Shown: positions 59,097-64,000 of the stretch, one piece after another
Layout of the letters: each line of letters starts with the position of its first letter
Position numbering within the stretch: position 1 is the stretch's first letter
Assembly (NCBI GenBank): GCA_035547915.1
Contig: DASZTS010000113.1
Coordinates: 1 to 64,000, forward strand
Direction: 5' to 3'
Origin: DASSFG01 sp035547915
GTDB taxonomy: Bacteria > Planctomycetota > Planctomycetia > Pirellulales > JAICIG01
DNA: 64,000 nt
The notes under the pieces: model-generated
Databases searched by the model: none
What the model was told of the DNA's origin: nothing
What the model saw: only the letters and a program-made list of their open reading frames with translations
Translations under genes and position numbers: made by a program

Positions 59097-59229
59097 GCCA
59101 ACATTTTATAGTGCATGCAGAGCGCACGTCCATTCTCCCCATTACGAGAATCGTGCTGTGGGCTGTGCCACCAAGCCGGTTGAGGACGGGGCCTGAGCAA
59201 CGTCACTTGTTTTGCTCGGACCAGAGCGT

Positions 59230-59292
59230 CTTGCGGGCGATTGCGCGAGTTGGTCGAATGAACGGATGCCCGAATTGCCCGAAGTCGAGACG
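59230..59292 (+). repeat. Right 63-bp direct repeat (mutM 5' end)
   Basis: Partner of 55514-55576 (56 of 63 identical). It contains the upstream block CGATTGCGCGAGTTGGTCGA and codons 1-9 of the intact mutM. The last shared base is in codon 9; the sequences differ from there on. Confidence 0.85.
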
Positions 59293-60147
59293 ATGCGGCG
59301 GGGAATCGCCGGTGTGGTTGGATGCCGAATCGAGGCCGTGCTGCGGCCACGCTGCAAGCTGCGGCCGATCGAGATCGCGCCCGACCCGGTCCGTTTTCGC
59401 CGCCGCGCGGTGGGCCGAGTCATCACCGCGACGGACCGGATCGGCAAACGGGTGGTGGTCCGGCTCGAAGGAGAGGGCGACGCCATCGTCATGGAGCCGA
59501 GGATGACCGGGCTCGTGCTGGTGGCCGATCCGCCCAATCGCCAGCATCTGCGATTCGGACTGACTCTCACCGGCGGCAACGTATCCGAGCTTTGGTTCTG
59601 GGACCGCCGCGGCCTGGGCTCGGTACGACTGGTGTCACCGGCGGAGTTCGACGTGCTCTATGGTGCCGATCGCGTCGGTCCCGATGCGCTGCAAGTCTCG
59701 TCCGACGACCTGGCGGCCCGGTTGGCCAACAGCCGCCGCGAAATCAAAGTGGCGCTGCTCGATCAACGGTCGGTGGCCGGCGTCGGCAATCTTTATGCGT
59801 CGGAGCTCTTGCACCGTGCGGGCATCCATCCGCGCCGCCGCTGCGACCAGTTGAAGCGCGACGAATGGCGACGTGTGCACGCCGCGATGCGCGAGGTACT
59901 CGAAGAGGCGATTCTGTACGAAGGCTCGACCCTGTCGGACGGCACCTATCGCAACGCGCTCAATCATTCGGGCAACTACCAGAACCAGCACCGGGTCTAC
60001 GACCGAGCCGATCAAGCGTGTGGAACGTGTGCCACGAAGATCGTGCGGATTGTGCAGGCCCAGCGATCCAGTTTTTTCTGCCCGGTCTGCCAACCGGCGG
60101 GCAGGCGCCGGAGCAACTTGCCGGCCGCCGCCACGGCCGGTAGATAA
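59266..60147 (+). CDS. mutM: Formamidopyrimidine-DNA glycosylase
   Basis: A 293-residue base-excision repair enzyme that removes 8-oxoguanine and formamidopyrimidines. The N-terminal catalytic start MPELPEVETMRRG provides Pro (N-terminal nucleophile) and Glu; the helix-two-turn-helix region is VAGVGNLYASELLHRAGIHP; the C-terminal zinc finger is QACGTCATKIVRIV then SSFFCPVCQ. Its first nine codons and 36 bp upstream are the right copy of the direct repeat, while a dead copy lies 3.7 kb upstream, so the coding start may have been re-supplied by an insertion. The stop TAA coincides with a possible half repeat element. Confidence 0.95.
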   Translation: MPELPEVETMRRGIAGVVGCRIEAVLRPRCKLRPIEIAPDPVRFRRRAVGRVITATDRIGKRVVVRLEGEGDAIVMEPRMTGLVLVADPPNRQHLRFGLTLTGGNVSELWFWDRRGLGSVRLVSPAEFDVLYGADRVGPDALQVSSDDLAARLANSRREIKVALLDQRSVAGVGNLYASELLHRAGIHPRRRCDQLKRDEWRRVHAAMREVLEEAILYEGSTLSDGTYRNALNHSGNYQNQHRVYDRADQACGTCATKIVRIVQAQRSSFFCPVCQPAGRRRSNLPAAATAGR

Positions 60148-60160
60148 GAACGGCCGACAA
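60145..60160 (+). repeat. Possible half copy of the dispersed hairpin repeat
   Basis: TAAGAACGGCCGACAA matches the left terminus of the intergenic element (TAAGAGCGGCTGACAA) at 14 of 16 positions, and its first three bases are the mutM stop codon. Short and weak on its own; listed because the same position pattern recurs at other gene ends. Confidence 0.35.
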
Positions 60161-60163
60161 CTC

Positions 60164-61033
60164 CTACTCCGGGCTCCCTTCCACGGTGATGACCGGTTCG
60201 GGCACCGAGTAACTAGTGGACGGTGCCGTCCCCGCGCCGCAAGCAGCCGGGCACGGGCACTTCTTGCCATGACAATTCGGGCAGTCGTGGCAACTATAGA
60301 TCGGTATCAAGCTTTCCCAGAGCGTGCGCGTGGCGACGAAGATCCGATCGCCGGGCATCACCTGATAGTTGGTCGTCGTATCGCCCTGCTGGACGATGTT
60401 CTTGTAACAGATGGGAATCACCGTGCGGCAGCCGCAGGGAGCACTCGGGCGACTGAGAATGATGTTACAGGCCGACGCTTTGTCGGTCAGTCCGCCCGCG
60501 GCCAGGATCGCGTCGAGCACCGTCTCGCGACCGATGAACGGATAGGATCCGGGCGAGTTGACCTCGCCCAACACGTAGTAGACCGCGCTTTGGGGATCGA
60601 CCAGCCGCACGTTGACGGCGCCCCCCTCTTTCTCGATTCCTCGCACGGCCGCGGCCACATCGCTTTCGATCTGTTCGAGCGTCCGGCCGGCAACGATGAG
60701 CCGACCGAAGCGACCCAGATCGATCGTCCCATCGGGAAGCACCGTCTGATCGGCCGGAAAACGCAAGGGTGAATCGAGTTGCACGGGTTCGACCAGCAAC
60801 ACATCGCCGGGCTGCACGATGTAGGCGGAAAGCACCGTTTTATCGAGTTCGCGCGGCACGATGGCGTTGGCCGGCACGCTCTTGGTCAGCTCCTTGGTCG
60901 AGCTGAGCAGAAAGTCGCCCGAGGGAAAGAGCGTGAAACCTCCCGGCCCGGAACAGCCGAGATGCGAGACGGCCGCCCCGGTCAGGGCGAGCCACAGCAA
61001 GACGCGATACGAACGCAGCTTCGATTGGAGCAT
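60164..61033 (-). CDS. Polysaccharide export lipoprotein with SLBB domains
   Basis: A 289-residue lipoprotein: lipobox SHLGC (Cys about 27). The Wza/PES-type region is YIVQPGDVLLVEPVQLDSPL with LPDGTIDLGRFGRLIVAGRT; SLBB-like strands follow (VYYVLGEVNSPGSYPFIGRE, NIILSRPSAPCG). The C-terminus is unusual: SCHDCPNCHGKKCPCPAACG, nine Cys/His-rich residues in a metal-binding-like pattern not seen in usual Wza. It would form part of an outer-membrane export channel. AGGAC precedes ATG 61033. Confidence 0.83.
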   Translation of the reverse strand: MLQSKLRSYRVLLWLALTGAAVSHLGCSGPGGFTLFPSGDFLLSSTKELTKSVPANAIVPRELDKTVLSAYIVQPGDVLLVEPVQLDSPLRFPADQTVLPDGTIDLGRFGRLIVAGRTLEQIESDVAAAVRGIEKEGGAVNVRLVDPQSAVYYVLGEVNSPGSYPFIGRETVLDAILAAGGLTDKASACNIILSRPSAPCGCRTVIPICYKNIVQQGDTTTNYQVMPGDRIFVATRTLWESLIPIYSCHDCPNCHGKKCPCPAACGAGTAPSTSYSVPEPVITVEGSPE

Positions 61034-61240
61034 GGCCGGTCCTCGGCTCTATTCCGGCGAACGGCCATGTTCGTTCGGAACGATTCTTCCTTGGCGTCGC
61101 CCGCGGCCCGTGGCCGTCTCGAAGGCGACGTGAATCCCAGCGCCGAGCATCCGTTCGATGCGCTACGACGTTCTTCGGCCCTCGTTGCGGGCGAGTGTGA
61201 GTCGTTGATCGCTACGCGCTATAAACGCTTCCCTCGGGCA

Positions 61241-64000
61241 TCACGGCACACCTTGCAGCAAGAAGAACTGGGCCGCCTCCTGGCCGACGAGTTGGAGTGG
61301 TTGGATGCGGATGGTCGGCGAGCGGATCGTACCGGTCACTTCGAGGTTGATGACCTGGTTCGACAGGAATTGCGTCACAGTCATCAGCGCTCCCACGGGA
61401 GGCGCTGCCACCAGCAGCACGCGCGACGCCACCATCGTGAGCGCGCGACTCGAGGGGTTCAGGTCGCCCGTTTGGGCCGTAACGTTCATGTCGAGCCGAC
61501 CGGCCAGCGTGACTTTGCCTTCCGCGTACAGTTTTACGCTGCCACTGGACAGCGAAAACTGATCGACGCGGACCACGCCGCGCGAGAGCGATCCGCGCAC
61601 CGTCCCTTGATCGAAATTCGTGGAGCCCGATATGCCTCCCGTGAGGTAGGGAATCGTACTCGCCAAGATCGGCAGCGACATGGCCTGCGTGTCCGTCAAC
61701 GTGGCATCGAGCGAGCCGGTCAGGTCGTTCACGCCGCGTATGTTGCGACCGGCGAGCGTGTAATTGCCACTTATCTTGCCGCTGGCCAGGTGGCTGCCGC
61801 TGGCGCTGTGCTCGAGCAGGTTGCGCAAATCGACGTTGGCCAATTTTCCGCGTCCGTTCAGGCCCAGGCCGCCGGCCAGTGTCACATCGAAGTCTCCCGT
61901 CACCCGCCCATGAGCGACTTGCCCGGTGATCCCATGCAGTTGGATCGTGCCGCGCTGGGTGAACGGATCGACGCTGCCATGGATGGGAACTCGTAAACCG
62001 TTGAATTCGATGCCCGCCGCGCGCGCCTGACTGATGGCGGCCGCGCCGGCCAAGGTGAGCGGTCGGCCACCCGCGAAAAAGCCGTCGAGCTGTGAGTCGA
62101 CCGCGCCGCGGGCAAGTGCCGCGACCTTTGGCCAAGGCGCCAAAAGCTGCCGGATCTCCAGGCCGCTCGCCGTCAACCGGAACGAGCTGCGGCGGCGTAC
62201 GTCGAGGAATGCGGTCGCCGAGGCCGTCAGCGAACCGCCGGCGAACGACGCATGCACGCCCGTGACCTCGATTCGATCACCCGCCACTCTCAGTGTGCCG
62301 CGCACACCGCTCGATATGTCGAGGCGATTCCAACGCAAGTCGTCGATCGACAGTTCGCCGACTCCCGCCGGCAACCCCGTCTTCTCGGCATGATGGAATT
62401 GCAGCTTCGCGCCGACCTGACCCGCGATCGAACCGCCGTGCGTACCTAGCAGCGGAGCGAGCGTATCGAGGTGCGCGCCGCTCAGTTGCAGATAACCTTC
62501 GTTGACGGACGTATCGCCACCGGGCGCCCGTGGCTGCCAACGTCCGTCCAATTGGAGGGGGCCTCGCAGCAGGTTGCCGTCGAGCTTGTAATCCAACAGA
62601 TCGCCGTCGTAGGCGAGGTGGCCATGCAGCTCGCCCAGGTTCGTCGCTTTGGCAACCACGGGAGACGTGTCGAAGGAGACATCGGCGCTCCACGATGCGG
62701 GATCGGCCAGCTTTCCGCCCGGCACGTCGACGTGTAGTTTCCCTCGGACCGTGCCGTGCACCGTGACGGGCAACTTGGCCACGTCGGTCGCGAACTGGCC
62801 CACGTTGATTCCCTGCCACTGGAAGTCGACGTGTCCCGCTTCGCCCGGTTCGAGCGCGATCTGCGCCTGACCATCGATCGCGCCATCGTACAAATCGGCA
62901 TGGAAACTCGTCAGCCGCAACCGTTCCTTCTCCGCGGCGAACTGAATCGCCAGGTGATCGACGCGGGCGCGGTCGACTTCGATCTTATCGCCCGTTACCG
63001 AGCCTTCTCCCCCGACTTCGAACGGTTCGAGCTTTCCGTGCGCCTGCACCTTCACACTGACGGAGCCCGCGACGTCGACGGGCAACTTGATGGAACCTGG
63101 CAGCCGGTTGAAGTAATCGAGTTCCAGATTCTCCAAACCGAGTTGCGATTCGAAACCGTACGGTTCGGCCAGTTGCAAACCGGCGGTACCGCGCAGCCGC
63201 GTATCGCCGATGTCGCAGGCCAGGCGAGTGACCTCGGCCTTGCCGTCGGCGAGTCTGGCCCGCAAGAAGGCCTGTTTGGCCGACCAGCCGAACACGCGCA
63301 CCGCGGCCAGCGACGCGTCGACGTTGCCGGTCCACGCTGAGGGGTCGAACCGTTTTCCCGCGGGTGTCTGCGTGGAGATGCTCCCCCATGTCCAACCTTC
63401 CAGACGAGTTTCGGCCAGTGCCTCGAGGACGGGCGACCGACCGCCGGCCTCTTGCTGGCCGATCTGCGCGGCCATGTCACGCACATCGGTGAACAGGCTT
63501 CCCAGATTGATGCGCTGCCAACGCAGATCGACGCTGCCCTCGGTGGCTTCGGCGAGCGGGACTTGTAGTTGTCCATCGACCCGGCCGCGATAGGCGACGA
63601 CGGCCAGTTCCGACAGCTTCATCGTCTGGTCGTCGCCGGAGAACTTGAAGCCGACCGAATCGACGCGCACGCGATCGAGTTGCACGTTTCGAGCGCCGAA
63701 CGTGCCTTCGCCCATCACGCGTACCGGGTCGATGCTTCCCGTCAGATCGGCGGAGAGGTTGACTGTGCCCCCCAGCGTGACAGGCGGACGCCAGGGCGCC
63801 GGGAGCCCGTTGGCCAATGAAAGGTCACCCGCGGCGACCGTCAGCTTCAGACCAAAATCGTGGGGCGACAGCAGTCCAAGTTTGCCCGAGCCGTCGACGC
63901 GCATCGCACCACCGGCGGTGGCCGCGCGCGACACCGTCAATTGTTGTTGTGCCAGGCTCGCCTCGATCGAAACGTTGCCGAGTGTTGCGCGATCGATGCG
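61241..64000 (-). CDS. AsmA-like/DUF3971 secretion-assembly protein, 5' end outside the window
   Basis: At least 920 residues; the frame is open to the window edge, so the start and signal/anchor are missing (codons to 64000 continue RIDRATLGNVSIEASLAQQQ). The protein is built of repeated beta-strand blocks (VDGQLQVPLAEATEGSVDLR, ASVSVKVQAHG-like, YTLAGRNIRGVNDLTGSLDA) typical of the AsmA/TamB repeating beta-groove family that moves lipids or exports proteins between membranes. The C-terminal 100 residues (DMNVTAQTGDLNPSSRALTM, TQFLSNQVINLEVTGTIRSP) match the AsmA-like C-terminal domain. Same strand as the SLBB gene. Confidence 0.78.
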   Translation of the reverse strand, partial: RIDRATLGNVSIEASLAQQQLTVSRAATAGGAMRVDGSGKLGLLSPHDFGLKLTVAAGDLSLANGLPAPWRPPVTLGGTVNLSADLTGSIDPVRVMGEGTFGARNVQLDRVRVDSVGFKFSGDDQTMKLSELAVVAYRGRVDGQLQVPLAEATEGSVDLRWQRINLGSLFTDVRDMAAQIGQQEAGGRSPVLEALAETRLEGWTWGSISTQTPAGKRFDPSAWTGNVDASLAAVRVFGWSAKQAFLRARLADGKAEVTRLACDIGDTRLRGTAGLQLAEPYGFESQLGLENLELDYFNRLPGSIKLPVDVAGSVSVKVQAHGKLEPFEVGGEGSVTGDKIEVDRARVDHLAIQFAAEKERLRLTSFHADLYDGAIDGQAQIALEPGEAGHVDFQWQGINVGQFATDVAKLPVTVHGTVRGKLHVDVPGGKLADPASWSADVSFDTSPVVAKATNLGELHGHLAYDGDLLDYKLDGNLLRGPLQLDGRWQPRAPGGDTSVNEGYLQLSGAHLDTLAPLLGTHGGSIAGQVGAKLQFHHAEKTGLPAGVGELSIDDLRWNRLDISSGVRGTLRVAGDRIEVTGVHASFAGGSLTASATAFLDVRRRSSFRLTASGLEIRQLLAPWPKVAALARGAVDSQLDGFFAGGRPLTLAGAAAISQARAAGIEFNGLRVPIHGSVDPFTQRGTIQLHGITGQVAHGRVTGDFDVTLAGGLGLNGRGKLANVDLRNLLEHSASGSHLASGKISGNYTLAGRNIRGVNDLTGSLDATLTDTQAMSLPILASTIPYLTGGISGSTNFDQGTVRGSLSRGVVRVDQFSLSSGSVKLYAEGKVTLAGRLDMNVTAQTGDLNPSSRALTMVASRVLLVAAPPVGALMTVTQFLSNQVINLEVTGTIRSPTIRIQPLQLVGQEAAQFFLLQGVP

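Noticed and set aside
60779..61996. 405-codon open frame on the plus strand
   Set aside because: Antisense to the SLBB and AsmA-like genes, without any recognisable domain.
1..64000. CRISPR arrays, rRNA and tRNA genes
   Set aside because: No regularly spaced direct repeats and no cloverleaf or rRNA-like sequence were seen on either strand by eye.

Overview
The window is GC-rich, gene-dense bacterial DNA that reads as a planctomycete chromosome, probably of the Pirellulales type. The signs are a DUF1559 pseudopilin-like protein with a prepilin leader (19733-20725) plus a leaderless relative (54646-55503), a DUF1501 protein (32782-34167), secreted tandem AhpD-like proteins, small secreted Pro/Tyr-rich proteins, a secreted sugar-isomerase-like protein with a Tat-type leader, and a DUF2309 (DabA) inorganic-carbon transport operon. 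I see no rRNA, tRNA or CRISPR array. The family assignments come from reading motifs, not from a database search.

Layout. 1-7600: a TraR/DksA zinc-finger protein and signal peptidase II (lspA), a secreted alpha/beta hydrolase, a PEP-hydrolase-like TIM barrel, a ligase-associated exonuclease with its ATP-dependent DNA ligase, and an ArsR plus SRPBCC pair. 7600-15500: a hydrolase with a palindromic operator candidate, then a translationally coupled three-gene dabA operon with two Nuo-like membrane subunits. 15500-23000: CDP-diacylglycerol synthesis (CdsA), a small EamA/SMR-like membrane protein and a CDP-alcohol phosphatidyltransferase with an altered motif, followed by two paralogous secreted AhpD proteins around a DUF1559 protein and a lipoprotein. 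23000-31000: a secreted propeller-like protein, VOC and YdeI proteins, a small membrane gene with an in-frame TGA, a second ArsR/SRPBCC pair with a clear operator, a nitrilase, a ceramidase-like protein and a sugar isomerase. 31000-41700: sthA, DUF1501, a molybdopterin-oxidoreductase-like fold, a lactate permease, an HlyD adaptor and a tartrate/isopropylmalate-type dehydrogenase. 41800-45500: a HAD-UbiA, DprE1-like and DprE2-like operon, which together could make polyprenyl-phosphoryl arabinose. 45700-53500: a zincin lipoprotein, LutA, protoporphyrinogen oxidase, a Uma2 nuclease, a HemD-HemE fusion, a thioesterase and a CPBP protease. 53500-64000: a secreted isomerase, the leaderless DUF1559-like protein, an island-like segment, mutM, an SLBB exporter lipoprotein and the 3' part of a large AsmA-like protein.

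Two structures are not explained by ordinary gene annotation. (1) A family of roughly 87-103 bp intergenic elements has six near-complete copies plus at least two half copies. Each has imperfect terminal inverted repeats around GGCTGACAAAACC and an internal hairpin (AAATCGGC/GCCGATTT). They sit in gene-to-gene gaps, and their ends repeatedly coincide with stop codons. (2) A segment of about 3.65 kb lies between two 63-bp direct repeats (56/63 identical) that contain the first nine codons of mutM. The left copy is a dead mutM start and the right copy is the start of intact mutM. The segment carries a 101-bp inverted-repeat element, a secreted HEAT-repeat protein and an overlapping AAA-ATPase/TOPRIM-like pair resembling two-gene anti-phage systems. 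It is the best candidate here for a mobile or defence cargo.

Starts were chosen by ribosome-binding site, signal peptide and overlap with neighbours. Several genes (ArsR at 7178-7555, HemDE, HemG, TOPRIM protein, LutA, zincin lipoprotein, 38151-39053) appear to use GTG or TTG starts.
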